Source: Rhodobium gokarnense (lineage in GTDB: Bacteria > Pseudomonadota > Alphaproteobacteria > Rhizobiales > Rhodobiaceae). Taken from it: a DNA stretch of 64,000 nucleotides. The stretch is from positions 124,001 through 188,000 of the forward strand of contig NZ_JAOQNS010000007.1 of the NCBI RefSeq assembly GCF_025961475.1, written 5' to 3'. The position numbers were made by a program, and so were the translations under genes. Below, piece after piece: positions 29,150-37,861 of the stretch. A model generated the notes under the pieces. It worked only from the letters and a program-made list of their open reading frames with translations, did not search any database and had not been told where the DNA came from. Position 1 is the stretch's first letter; each line of letters opens with the position of its first letter.

Positions 29150-29883
29150 CGGACCTACCGCGGGCGACGGCTGCGACCTGGTACGAGACGAGAACGGTCG
29201 GCGACGACGTCACCTTCATCTCCGAGCCGTTCATTCTCGAATTTTATCGCTGCAACATCTGGCATGTGCGCGGCCGCGACAGGGACATGCTGGTCGACAG
29301 CGGCATGGGCGTCGTCTCGCTCAGGCAGCAGGTGCCATTGGTCACCGAGCGGCCGCTGGAGGCCGTCGCCAGCCACACCCATTTCGACCATATCGGCTGC
29401 CACCACGAGTTCGAGCAGCGCACCGTGCACCGGGCCGAGGCCGGGCTTCTGGCCGCGCCGACGCGGGTGAACACGCTCGCCGACCCCTACGTCACCGACG
29501 AGATATTTACCGCGCTGCCGCCGCAGCCCTATCTTTCCACCGAATATGCGGTGAGAAAGGCGCCGGCGACGCGGATCGTCGACGACGGCGACGCCATCGA
29601 CCTTGGCGACCGGCATTTTTCCGTCATCCACACGCCGGGCCATTCACCGGGCGGCATCGCGCTCTTTGAGGCCGCCACCGGCATCCTCTTTTCCGGCGAC
29701 ATCCTCTATGATGGGCCGCTGATCGAGGACACATACCACTCGGACGTCGGCGACTACATCGCCAGCATGGAGCGGCTGTTGGATATGCCGGTCAGGCTCG
29801 TCCATGGCGGCCATTTCCCGAGCTTTTCCGGGGAGCGCTATCGGGCGCTCATCCGCGAGTGGCTGGCAGCACACGACCGGTGA
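29146..29883 (+). CDS. Metallo-beta-lactamase-fold hydrolase
   Basis: 245-residue MBL-fold enzyme. The metal motif HTHFDHIGCHHEF supplies HxHxDH, with later ligands in HTPGHSPGG (His), LFSGDILYDG (Asp) and LVHGGHFPSF (His). The overall form is a glyoxalase II or lactonase type; the substrate is unknown. Translational coupling to the PotA-type ATPase gene puts it in the agmatinase-transporter operon. There it might hydrolyse a lactam, lactone or thioester arising from the imported guanidino compound; this is inference from context only. Confidence 0.88.
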   Translation: MTDLPRATAATWYETRTVGDDVTFISEPFILEFYRCNIWHVRGRDRDMLVDSGMGVVSLRQQVPLVTERPLEAVASHTHFDHIGCHHEFEQRTVHRAEAGLLAAPTRVNTLADPYVTDEIFTALPPQPYLSTEYAVRKAPATRIVDDGDAIDLGDRHFSVIHTPGHSPGGIALFEAATGILFSGDILYDGPLIEDTYHSDVGDYIASMERLLDMPVRLVHGGHFPSFSGERYRALIREWLAAHDR

Positions 29884-29952
29884 GGGGCGATTTTCCTGAA
29901 AGAAGCGCTTCCGTCGTTGCAGCCGTCCGGGTGCGTTGCGGCAACCTCTGTC

Positions 29953-30120
29953 GTCATCCCGGGCGGAGCGAAGCGCAGACCCGGGATCTATTGTCCACCT
30001 CGACCGGTAGCCGTGGCGGCTCCTGCACAGGCCCAGCACCATTCAAGGGCACAAATCCCCTCGCCGGCGACATACCGCATGGACAGGGGCAATAGGCCCC
30101 GGGTCAAGCCCGGGGTGACG
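29953..30120. repeat. Facing pair of palindromic intergenic repeats
   Basis: The arm at 29953-29995 (GTCATCCCGGG...CCCGGGATCTATTG...) and the arm at 30081-30120 (...CAATAGGCCCCGGGTCAAG...GGGGTGACG) are inverted versions of one another, each itself rich in CCCGGG dyads. Such GTCATCCCGGG/CCCGGG elements are common dispersed repeats in Hyphomicrobiales intergenic DNA. Lying just after the MBL-fold stop, the pair could fold at the transcript end. The rest of the 29884-30302 gap shows only the AT-rich promoter zone of the next gene near 30230-30300. Confidence 0.6.
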
Positions 30121-30302
30121 GCTGAGGGATGGGCATGCGAGAGTGCATGCGGGAAACGCTCACCGATTTGGCCGATGTCCACCGGACGATCTGCCGCGGA
30201 TAAGCATTTCGCGCGGCGGACGGATTGCCCGAAAGTTAGAACATTTGTATATTGCATGCATCAAGTGTTAAGCGTGCGTGTTTCATTCAGAGGTTTCACT
30301 CC

Positions 30303-30854
30303 ATGCAAGCGACATGTCTGAAGGCGCTCGAGGAGCTCGGCGCCGCGCTCTCCCGGCTCGACGACGACGCCATGCGTGCCGCTATCGATGAGATCGTCGC
30401 GGCGGATCGAATCGCGCTCTACGGCGTCGGCCGCGAGGGGCTGCAGATCAAGGGCCTCGGCATGCGGCTGTTCCATCTCGGCCTCAAGGTGGCGATGGTC
30501 GGCGACATGACGACGCCGCCGGTGGGCAAGGGCGATCTCCTCATCGTCTCGGCCGGTCCGGGCAATTTCTCCACCGTCGCCGCGTTGATGGGCGTTGCCA
30601 AATCGGCCGGTGCGCGGACGCTCGTCGTCACGGCCCAGCCGGACGGTGCGGCGCCGAAGGCGGCCGATACGGTGCTGCCGGTGCCGGCCCAGACTATGGC
30701 CGACGATCAGACCGGGGAGGGCAGCATCCTTCCCATGGGATCGCTCTTTGAGGGCGCGGAATTCATCGTCTTTGAGGCCCTCGTCATTGGCGTGCGTGAC
30801 CGGCTCAAGGTCACGCCCGAGGCGATGCGCGCGCGCCATACCAATCTCGAATAG
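30303..30854 (+). CDS. SIS-domain isomerase, 6-phospho-3-hexuloisomerase (HxlB)-like
   Basis: 183-residue SIS protein. [23 protein letters not shown] binds the sugar phosphate; [14 protein letters not shown] and VTAQPDG follow. The tail [16 protein letters not shown]...RARHTNLE is the PHI signature. PHI isomerises 3-hexulose-6-phosphate to fructose-6-phosphate, but its partner hexulose-phosphate synthase is absent. Here it heads a locus with a SorC regulator, sugar ABC importer, DhaKL, TpiA and transaldolase. The ketose-aldose chemistry suggests it may act on another sugar phosphate, perhaps a tetrulose phosphate (see findings). Start ATG 30303 follows AGAGGTTTCACTCC. Confidence 0.83.
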   Translation: MQATCLKALEELGAALSRLDDDAMRAAIDEIVAADRIALYGVGREGLQIKGLGMRLFHLGLKVAMVGDMTTPPVGKGDLLIVSAGPGNFSTVAALMGVAKSAGARTLVVTAQPDGAAPKAADTVLPVPAQTMADDQTGEGSILPMGSLFEGAEFIVFEALVIGVRDRLKVTPEAMRARHTNLE

Positions 30855-30919
30855 GCGCAGTTTCCACTACGGTGTAAGGATTGAAGGGGGCGCGAGGAAA
30901 TGCCGGGCAGAAGGGCCGC

Positions 30920-31912
30920 ATGACGACGTCCCGCAGGAAGAGGCAAGGAATGGCGGACGGTTCCGACGGACTGACAGGCGGTATGGATGCCGAGCACCTC
31001 GTGGCCCGGGTCGCTTGGTATTATTACGTCGCGAACATGACGCAGCAGGAGATCGCCGACCGGCTGGGGCTGACGCGCCTCAGGGTTAACAAGATCATCG
31101 GTCAGGTCCGCGCCGACGGCTCGGTGCAGGTGGAGATCCGGCTGCCGCTCGCTTCCTGCGTTGCCCTGGAAGAGGAGTTGAAGTCCCGCTTCAAGCTGCA
31201 GGACGCGGTCGTCGTGCCGTCGATCCGCGACGAGGTCGCCCAGAAGCGGGTGATCGGCGAGGCTGCCGGCGTACTCCTCAATGGCATGCTGAAGGACGGC
31301 CAGACCATCGGCCTTGGCTGGGGCGACACGCTGGGGGCGGCCGTGCGCAAGCTGACGCCGCGCCAGTTTTCGCGCACCAGGGTCGTCTCGCTGATGGGCG
31401 GGCTGACCCGAGGCTCCGGCGCCAACACCTTCGAGGTCGCCAGCCAGCTCGCCCGCGCGCTCGGCGCCGAATGCCACTACATCCCGTCGCTGCTCTACTA
31501 TCCGGACGACGAGAGCTTTGCCGGCCTGATGGCCTATCCGCCGCTCGCCGAGGTGATGGCGGAGGCGCGCCAGGCGGATGTGGTGCTGGTCTCCTGCGGC
31601 GATCTTTCCGGCCGTTCGCAGCTCTTTTCGGCGGTCTCCCTGTCGCCGCGCGACATCGACGAGTTGAAGGAAAAGGGCGCCGTCGGCGAACTTCTCGGCA
31701 CCTTCCTCGATGCCAACGGCAAGGACGTCGACCATCCGCTCAACAAGCGGGTGATGGCGCTGCACCCTTCCGGCCTCGGCAATATCCCCAAGACGATCCT
31801 TGCCTCGGGCGATGCCTACAAGCTGCCGATCATCCGGGCGATCCTGAAGCTCGGCAACGTCACCCACCTCGTCACGGACGAGGCGGTCGCGGAAGGTTTG
31901 ATGCGCGGCTAG
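30920..31912 (+). CDS. SorC/DeoR-type sugar-binding transcriptional regulator
   Basis: 330 residues from ATG 30920 (ATG 30950 with AGGAAGAGG upstream is an equally good start). The N-terminal HTH reads ARVAWYYYVANMTQQEIADRLGLTRLRVNKII, the standard SorC family opening; the rest is the sugar-phosphate-binding domain (PF04198) with GLGWGDTLGAAV and SGRSQLFSAVSLSPRDIDEL. Such proteins sense the phosphorylated intermediate of the pathway they control. It almost certainly governs the downstream ABC/DhaKL/TpiA genes; a candidate palindrome lies at 32126-32139. Confidence 0.9.
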   Translation: MTTSRRKRQGMADGSDGLTGGMDAEHLVARVAWYYYVANMTQQEIADRLGLTRLRVNKIIGQVRADGSVQVEIRLPLASCVALEEELKSRFKLQDAVVVPSIRDEVAQKRVIGEAAGVLLNGMLKDGQTIGLGWGDTLGAAVRKLTPRQFSRTRVVSLMGGLTRGSGANTFEVASQLARALGAECHYIPSLLYYPDDESFAGLMAYPPLAEVMAEARQADVVLVSCGDLSGRSQLFSAVSLSPRDIDELKEKGAVGELLGTFLDANGKDVDHPLNKRVMALHPSGLGNIPKTILASGDAYKLPIIRAILKLGNVTHLVTDEAVAEGLMRG

Positions 31913-32317
31913 GTGCGGTTCACGAAAGGCGGAAACGTTTTTGAAAAAGGACCGCGCAAAAGACTGAAAGCCGAAGGATGTTACTTGCATCCGGCCGGGT
32001 GAATGCTGCTTCAGAACTCGCTAATAGGCGTTATTTTTCCTTATTTTTGAATGAGTTAGATGGTTCCAAAAATGCGCTGTTTTGGCGCACGGATACGGAA
32101 CCGACAAATCAATTGAAAAACAGAAATTACAAATGTAATGTCATTTGACCGGTAGGGAAGATCCGCAAGCTCGTTCGAGCGAGTAGGGCGCCATGAACGC
32201 CGTAGCCGCCGAACGACCGTGTGAGGGCTTCTCATGCGCGGCCCGGTCCGCGCAGATGGAGTGCCAGCATGCGCTCCCATTACCGGCGGTGAGGAAAAAA
32301 GTTCGAGGAACATTCCC
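31913..32317 (+). promoter_or_regulatory. 405-bp regulatory gap upstream of the sugar ABC operon
   Basis: The gap is strongly AT-rich around 32010-32150. It contains CCAAAA (32066-32071) paired with TTTTGG (32080-32085) across 8 nt, and ATTACA-AA-TGTAAT (32126-32139). The complement of the latter includes ACATTTGTA, which also occurs at 30241-30249 upstream of the SIS gene, so the two sites might be bound by the same regulator, probably SorC. A good ribosome site (CGAGGAA) precedes the binding-protein ATG. No small gene was convincing here. Confidence 0.5.
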
Positions 32318-33244
32318 ATGAAAAAACTCCTGTTGGCGTCAATCCTGGCTGCTGTCGTGGCTGGTCCTACGGTTGCTGCCGCGCAAGACCAAGACCCGCT
32401 TCGCTTCGTCATCGTGCCGAAAGTGGTGCATCCGTGGTTCGACCTCGTGAACGACGGCGCCAAGGAAGCGGCAAAGATGCTGACCGAGACCACCGGCCGC
32501 GAGGTGCAGATCGAGTACCGCGCTCCGCAGAAGGCCGATGTCATCGAACAGAACGACATCATCTCCCGCTCCATCGCCACCCAGCCGGACGGCATCCTCG
32601 TCGACCTGCTGGACGGCAAGGGCAACCGCGTCGTGCTTGAAGAAGCCGTCGACCAGGGCATCCCGGTCACCGTGTTCGACTCCGTCCCGCCCGAGGGCAT
32701 GGAACTTACCAGCATCGGCAATGACTTCTGCGAGCAGGCCAACATCGCCTCCGAACGCCTCGTCAAGCTGCTCGGCGGCAAGGGCGAAGTGGCGATCATG
32801 ATGGGCGTGCCGACGGCGCCGAACCACGCGATCCGTGCCGAATGCCACAAGAAGACGTTCGAGAAGTATCCGGACATCAAGCTTGTCGCCACCGGCATCG
32901 ACAATGACAGCATTGAGACCGCCCAGAAGCAGGCCGCGGCCATCATGCAGGCCAACCCGAACCTGAAGGGCTGGGTGGCGTGCGACGCGGCCGGCCCGAT
33001 CGGCATCGGCCAAGCGATCAAGGAAGCCGGCAAGGTCGGCGACGTGATCCATGTCGGCCTCGACAACCTGCCGGACCTTCTCGCCCTCATCAAGGAAGGC
33101 GTCGTCGACTCCTCGTCCTCGACCAAGCCGGAAATGCAGGGTTACTGGGCCGTCATCGCGACCTGGCAGAAGGCCATGGGCAAGCCGGTTCCGAAGTATA
33201 TCGACACCGGCATCGCCGTCATCACCAAGGAAAGCCTGGAATAG
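32318..33244 (+). CDS. Sugar ABC transporter substrate-binding protein
   Basis: 308-residue periplasmic binding protein of the Peripla_BP_4/RbsB type. Signal peptide MKKLLLASILAAVVAGPTVAAA; mature part begins QDQDPLRFVIVPKVVHPWFD. Features such as DIISRSIATQPDGILVDLLD, VTVFDSVPPEGMELTSIGND and GLDNLPDLLALIKEG are family-typical. The ligand cannot be read from the sequence; the downstream kinase and isomerases suggest a short-chain ketose, tetrose or polyol. The start ATG 32318 has a good SD and signal peptide. Confidence 0.9.
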   Translation: MKKLLLASILAAVVAGPTVAAAQDQDPLRFVIVPKVVHPWFDLVNDGAKEAAKMLTETTGREVQIEYRAPQKADVIEQNDIISRSIATQPDGILVDLLDGKGNRVVLEEAVDQGIPVTVFDSVPPEGMELTSIGNDFCEQANIASERLVKLLGGKGEVAIMMGVPTAPNHAIRAECHKKTFEKYPDIKLVATGIDNDSIETAQKQAAAIMQANPNLKGWVACDAAGPIGIGQAIKEAGKVGDVIHVGLDNLPDLLALIKEGVVDSSSSTKPEMQGYWAVIATWQKAMGKPVPKYIDTGIAVITKESLE

Positions 33245-33309
33245 TCCTTCGCATGCACCCCACGGTTTCTGGCAACGGGACGCCGTGGGCCCCATGAATG
33301 ACTTCCAGA

Positions 33310-33352
33310 GCGGGACGGACGAGCCGGTACTTCACCGCCTTGCCCGTCCCGC
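33310..33352 (+). promoter_or_regulatory. Intercistronic 9-bp hairpin after the binding-protein gene
   Basis: GCGGGACGG (33310-33318) pairs exactly with CCGTCCCGC (33344-33352) around a 25-nt loop, between the binding-protein stop and the ATPase start, without a T-tract. Same position and character as the hairpins at 19193-19238 and 26356-26389. Confidence 0.55.
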
Positions 33353-33382
33353 AAGTCCCCACCAGCCGATTTGGTGACAGTG

Positions 33383-34882
33383 ATGGCTTTCCTCCGCGTC
33401 CAAGGCATCCGCAAAGAGTTCCCCGGTGTCGTGGCGCTGGACAATGTCGACCTCGAGATCGAGCGCGGCACCGTCCACGTCTTTGCCGGCGAGAACGGAG
33501 CGGGCAAGTCGACGCTGATCCGGGCACTGACCGGGATCATGGCGGTCGACAGCGGCACCATCCACATCGACGGGCGCGACACCGCCGAAGACAAGTCGCT
33601 CTTCGACCTCGTCGCCTATGTGCCGCAGGAACTCAACGTTTTCCCGCATATGTCGGTGGCTGAAAACCTGTTCATGCCGTTCGACAAGTCGGGCTTCGGC
33701 GGCGCCGTGCTCTCCGGTTCCAGGATGCAGCGCGAGGCGCAGGAATATCTCGACCGCTTCGACATCCACGCCCGGCCCGACGAGGCGGTGGGCACGATCG
33801 CGGTCTCCGACCGTCAGCTCCTGCAGATCGCGCGGGCGGCGACCAACAAGTCGTTCCAGATCCTGATCCTCGACGAGCCGACCACGTCGCTGACCACCAA
33901 GGAAATCGAGCGCCTCTTCAAGATCATCCGGCAGCTCCGCGACGAGGGCAAGGCGATCGTCTTCGTCTCCCACAAGATGGACGAGATCTTCGAGATCGGC
34001 ACCACGGTGACGGTGCTGCGCAATGGCCAGACGGTCGGTCACCGGGCGATGGATGACGTCACCGAGGCCGAGCTGATCCGGATGATGTCCGGCGGCGAGA
34101 TCCGCCTCGACCAGACCTTCCTGCCCGAGGGCGAGCCCGGGGAGCCGGTCCTGACCGTGGAACACCTGTCCGGGCGAGGCTTTTCCGATGCCTCCTTCAC
34201 GCTCCGGCGCGGCGAGATCCTCGGCTTTGCCGGGCTGATCGGCGCCGGCCGCTCCGAGTTGATGCAGGGCGTCTTCGGCTACAAGAAACCCAAGCACGGC
34301 CGCGTTGTCCTGAAGGGCGAGGAACTGCGGCTCGGCTCGCCGGCCGCCTCGGTCGCCGGCGGCGTCCTCTATCTTTCCGAAGAGCGCAAGCTGCACGGCA
34401 TCCTGCCGACGCTCAGCGTGCGCGAGAACATCGGCATTTCCGTGCTTGACCAGACGGCGCCCTCCGGCGTCATCTCCGGCTCCCGCGAGCGGTCGATCGT
34501 CGGCGGCGTCATCGACGACTACGACATCAAGACCTCGTCGTGGGAAAAGAAGATCATGTTCCTGTCCGGCGGCAACCAGCAGAAGGCCATCATCGGCCGC
34601 GCCATGGCACGGCGCCCGGACGTTCTCATCTTCGACGAGCCGACCCGCGGCATCGACGTCCGCAACAAGGTCGAGATCTACAAGATCATGAAGTCTCTGG
34701 CCGAGGAGGGGGTGGGGATCATCATGATCTCCTCCGAACTGGCCGAGTTGAAGAGATGCGCGACGCGCATCATCACCATGCATGACGGCGAAATCAGCGG
34801 CGAATTCGACACGATGACAACGGATGCCGACACGCTGGTGAGCGCCATTATCGGTTCGGGAGAGTTGCGCCATGTCGTCTGA
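33383..34882 (+). CDS. Sugar ABC transporter ATP-binding protein (two ABC domains)
   Basis: 499-residue RbsA/MglA-type fused ATPase. Domain 1 has Walker A GENGAGKST and Walker B ILILDEPTTSL, with a degenerate signature region (AVSDRQLLQIARA). Domain 2 has the usual degenerate P-loop FAGLIGAGRSEL, the signature LSGGNQQK and Walker B LIFDEPTRGID. Start ATG 33383 (MAFLRVQG); TTG 33371 is in frame but unneeded. The 11-bp overlap with the permease shows coupling. Confidence 0.93.
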   Translation: MAFLRVQGIRKEFPGVVALDNVDLEIERGTVHVFAGENGAGKSTLIRALTGIMAVDSGTIHIDGRDTAEDKSLFDLVAYVPQELNVFPHMSVAENLFMPFDKSGFGGAVLSGSRMQREAQEYLDRFDIHARPDEAVGTIAVSDRQLLQIARAATNKSFQILILDEPTTSLTTKEIERLFKIIRQLRDEGKAIVFVSHKMDEIFEIGTTVTVLRNGQTVGHRAMDDVTEAELIRMMSGGEIRLDQTFLPEGEPGEPVLTVEHLSGRGFSDASFTLRRGEILGFAGLIGAGRSELMQGVFGYKKPKHGRVVLKGEELRLGSPAASVAGGVLYLSEERKLHGILPTLSVRENIGISVLDQTAPSGVISGSRERSIVGGVIDDYDIKTSSWEKKIMFLSGGNQQKAIIGRAMARRPDVLIFDEPTRGIDVRNKVEIYKIMKSLAEEGVGIIMISSELAELKRCATRIITMHDGEISGEFDTMTTDADTLVSAIIGSGELRHVV

Positions 34883-35870
34883 AGTCGTGTCCGAAACGGC
34901 ATCCCCCGCAAAACGGAGCCTTGCCAGCCGGATCGCTGCCGTGCCGCTGCTCGGCGTGCTGACCGCGCTGATCGTCATCTTCGTCGTCTCGTGCATGCTC
35001 TCGCCGCACTTCCTGACGCCCTACAACATGACGATCATGGCCAGGACGCTCGCCTTCGTCGGGCTCGTTACCCTCGGCCAGTCGATGCTGATGATTCTCG
35101 GCGAACTCGACCTGTCGCTCGGCGCGATCGCCGGGCTTTGCGGCGTCGTCGGCGGCATCATGATGGTGCAGATGGGCTGGAACCCGTGGCTGTCGCTGGC
35201 ACTGTGCCTGGCGCTCGGCACCTTCTGCGGCATGTTCAACGGCTTCCTGGTGGTCGCGCTCCGGTTGCATTCTCTGGTGCTGACCATCGGCATGGCCGGC
35301 GTCTATGGCGGCGCCAATCTCGTTGCCACCAAGGGCGTTGCCATCACCGGCATTCCCGACGCCATCAGCTTCCTCGGCAAGAGCGCGCCCTACGGCGTGC
35401 CGGTGCCGTTCATGATCCTCGTCGTGGCGCTGATCGTCATCACCTTCATGGCGGTGAAGACGCCGTTCGGCCGGTATCTCTATGCCATCGGCAACAACCC
35501 GCCGGCGGCCCGCATGCTCGGCATCCGCGTCGACACCATCCGGGTGCTGGTGTTCGCTGCCGCGGGCTTCCTGTCGGCGCTCGCCGGCATGTTGATGGTT
35601 GCCCGCCTCGGCACCGCCCAGCCGTCGATCGGCGAGGGCTGGGTGCTGGCGCCGATTGCCGCCTCGGTCATCGGCGGCGTCGCCACCACCGGCGGCGTCG
35701 GCAGCCCGATCGGCGCCATCCTCGGTGCCGCGATCATCGGCATCATCGAGAACATCATCGTGCTGTTCGGCGTCTCGCCCTACTGGCAGTCGGTGGTCTC
35801 CGGCGCGATCGTCGTCCTGGCCATCTCCTTCGACTCCATCTCGCGCCGCTACCTGCGCCGCGAAGGCTGA
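34872..35870 (+). CDS. Sugar ABC transporter permease (RbsC type)
   Basis: 332-residue permease with eight to ten hydrophobic segments. GQSMLMILGELDLSLGAIAGLCG is the RbsC/XylH-type signature near the third segment, and GNNPPAARMLGIRVDTIR is the typical cytoplasmic loop contacting the ATPase. It completes the importer at 32318-35870. Confidence 0.92.
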   Translation: MSSEVVSETASPAKRSLASRIAAVPLLGVLTALIVIFVVSCMLSPHFLTPYNMTIMARTLAFVGLVTLGQSMLMILGELDLSLGAIAGLCGVVGGIMMVQMGWNPWLSLALCLALGTFCGMFNGFLVVALRLHSLVLTIGMAGVYGGANLVATKGVAITGIPDAISFLGKSAPYGVPVPFMILVVALIVITFMAVKTPFGRYLYAIGNNPPAARMLGIRVDTIRVLVFAAAGFLSALAGMLMVARLGTAQPSIGEGWVLAPIAASVIGGVATTGGVGSPIGAILGAAIIGIIENIIVLFGVSPYWQSVVSGAIVVLAISFDSISRRYLRREG

Positions 35871-35934
35871 GGCAAGGAACACCCGACCGGGCCTTGTTCG
35901 CCCGGCCGGGAGAGAAGAAAGGGAGTGAAAAACA

Positions 35935-36825
35935 ATGAAACTCGGGGTCAATCTCTCCTTCGCCGTCAAACGCTGGCTGGAACCCGAAGCGCTCGCCGCG
36001 CTGATCCACGACCGGCTCGGCGTCAAATACGTCCAGTACACCTGGGACCTGACCGATCCGTGGTGGCCGGCGGCCGAGCGCGACCGCTTAGCTGCGGCCT
36101 ATGCCAAGGCGTTCCGCGATGCCGGTCTCGTAGTGGAAAGCACCTTCGGCGGCCTGGCCTCCTACACCTACAATCACGTCCTTGCCCCGAATGCGGACTT
36201 GCGCAAGCTCGGCAAGGAGCACCTGAAGCGCGCCATCGACATGACGGCGGCGATGGAGGTGCCGGCGACCGGCATGCCGTTCGGCTCCTATTCGTCGGCC
36301 GATGCGGTCGACCCGGCGCGGCGCGAGGAAATCCTCAAGCTTGCCGAGGAGGCCTGGGTCGAGCTTGCAGCGCACGCGGCCGAGAGCGGCCTTGAGATGC
36401 TCTATGTGGAGCCGGTGCCGCTCGGCACGGAGTTCCCGTCCACCGCCGCCGACGGGCTGCGCCTGATGCAGGATCTCGACGGCAAGACCGAGGTGCCGGT
36501 GCGGCTTCTGGTCGACTGGGGCCATGCCATGTTCGAGCCGCTGTTCGGCGCGGACGCCAACATGGACCACTGGATGAAAACCTGCGGCGACTACATCGCC
36601 GCCTATCACATCCAGCAGACCGACGGCCAGCTCGACCGTCACTGGAGCTTTGCCCAGGACGGCCTTTTGAACAAAGGCGTTCTTGAGGACTTCTGGAAGC
36701 GCTACGACCTCAAGGACCAGACCTTCTTTGCCGAATTCGTTTACCCCTTCGAGGCGACCGACGAGTACGTTCTCAATGACATGGTCGCGTCGATGGCGGC
36801 GCTCGACGTCGCCAAGGCGGCCTGA
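35935..36825 (+). CDS. TIM-barrel sugar phosphate isomerase/epimerase (AP_endonuc_2 family)
   Basis: 296-residue xylose-isomerase-like TIM barrel. It opens MKLGVNLSFAVKRWLEPEAL. Putative metal ligands are Glu in EMLYVEPVP, Asp in RLLVDWGHAM, His in IAAYHIQQTDG and Glu in TFFAEFVYPFEA. That four-ligand set fits the epimerase/isomerase subgroup. The Brucella erythritol enzyme EryC, a tetrulose-phosphate epimerase, belongs to this general fold; I infer a like role here from the neighbours, not from a unique motif. The gene lies 64 bp after the permease and 20 bp before dhaK. Confidence 0.85.
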   Translation: MKLGVNLSFAVKRWLEPEALAALIHDRLGVKYVQYTWDLTDPWWPAAERDRLAAAYAKAFRDAGLVVESTFGGLASYTYNHVLAPNADLRKLGKEHLKRAIDMTAAMEVPATGMPFGSYSSADAVDPARREEILKLAEEAWVELAAHAAESGLEMLYVEPVPLGTEFPSTAADGLRLMQDLDGKTEVPVRLLVDWGHAMFEPLFGADANMDHWMKTCGDYIAAYHIQQTDGQLDRHWSFAQDGLLNKGVLEDFWKRYDLKDQTFFAEFVYPFEATDEYVLNDMVASMAALDVAKAA

Positions 36826-36845
36826 AGGCGAGGAAAGCATTCCCC

Positions 36846-37847
36846 ATGAGACGCGTGAAAAAGATCCTCAACGATCCGGCCAAGGTGGTCGAAGAGACGC
36901 TGGAAGGCATGAACCTTGCCGGCGACGGCGCCACCAAGCTGCTGCCGGGCAACATCATCGTCGCCGACCGCGAGAAGGCCGAAAAGCCGGCGCTCCTCAT
37001 CGGCGGCGGCTCCGGCCATGAGCCGATGTTCGCCGGCTATGTGGGGCCGGGGCTCGCCGACGGCGCGGTCTGCGGCCAGGTGTTCGCGGCGCCGAGCCCG
37101 GACGCGATCGTTGCCGCCACCAAGGCCGTCGATTGCGGCAAGGGCGTCCTCTACGTCTACGGCAACTATTCCGGCGACAACATGAACTTCGACATCGGCG
37201 CGGAACTCGCCGAGGAGGACGAGGACATCGCGACCCGGACCGTGCGGGTCCGCGATGACGTCGCTGCGGCGCCGCCGGAGCGCATGGACGACCGGCGCGG
37301 CATTGCCGGCGATTTCTTCGTCATCAAGGTGGCGGGCGCGGCTTCAGAGGCCGTCGATACGCTGGAGGAACTCCACCGCATCGCCGCCAAGGCGGAGGCC
37401 AACACCCGCTCCATCGGCATTGCCGTTTCGGCCGGCTCGATCCCGGAGACGGGCGAGCCGACCTTCGAGCTCGGCGAGGACGAGATCGAGATCGGCATGG
37501 GCGCCCATGGCGAGCCGGGGGCAAAGCGCCAGAAGCTGGCGCCGGCCGACGAGATCGTCGACCAGATGATGGACCTCCTGCTTGTCGACCTGCCGTTCGA
37601 GAAAGGCGATGAGGTCGCGCTCCTCATCAACAATCTCGGCTCGTCGACGCCGATGGAGCTGTTCGTCGCCAACCGGCGGGTGCGGGCGCGGCTGGCGGAT
37701 GCCGGCATCACCGTCCACCGCACGGAGGTCGGCCCGTTCATCACCTCCCAGGAGATGGCCGGCTACTCGATCACCCTGATGCGCCTCGACGACGAGTTGA
37801 AGGGCTATCTCGATGCCCCGGCGTCCTCGCTGGCCTATTCGAACTGA
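36846..37847 (+). CDS. dhaK: Dihydroxyacetone kinase subunit DhaK (or erythrulose kinase)
   Basis: 333 residues of the substrate-binding DhaK domain. GGGSGHEP appears near residue 57, and EIGMGAHGEPGAKR contains the His that binds the carbonyl of the ketose as a hemiaminal. The 14-bp gap to dhaL shows a two-gene kinase without a PTS DhaM, so phosphate should come from ATP. Mycobacterial L-erythrulose kinases belong to the same family, so the true substrate could be a tetrulose rather than dihydroxyacetone. The sequence IATRTVRVRDDVAAAPPERMDDRRGIAGD is the usual DhaK loop, normal in length. Confidence 0.9.
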   Translation: MRRVKKILNDPAKVVEETLEGMNLAGDGATKLLPGNIIVADREKAEKPALLIGGGSGHEPMFAGYVGPGLADGAVCGQVFAAPSPDAIVAATKAVDCGKGVLYVYGNYSGDNMNFDIGAELAEEDEDIATRTVRVRDDVAAAPPERMDDRRGIAGDFFVIKVAGAASEAVDTLEELHRIAAKAEANTRSIGIAVSAGSIPETGEPTFELGEDEIEIGMGAHGEPGAKRQKLAPADEIVDQMMDLLLVDLPFEKGDEVALLINNLGSSTPMELFVANRRVRARLADAGITVHRTEVGPFITSQEMAGYSITLMRLDDELKGYLDAPASSLAYSN

Positions 37848-37861
37848 CGGAGGGTGCCCCG

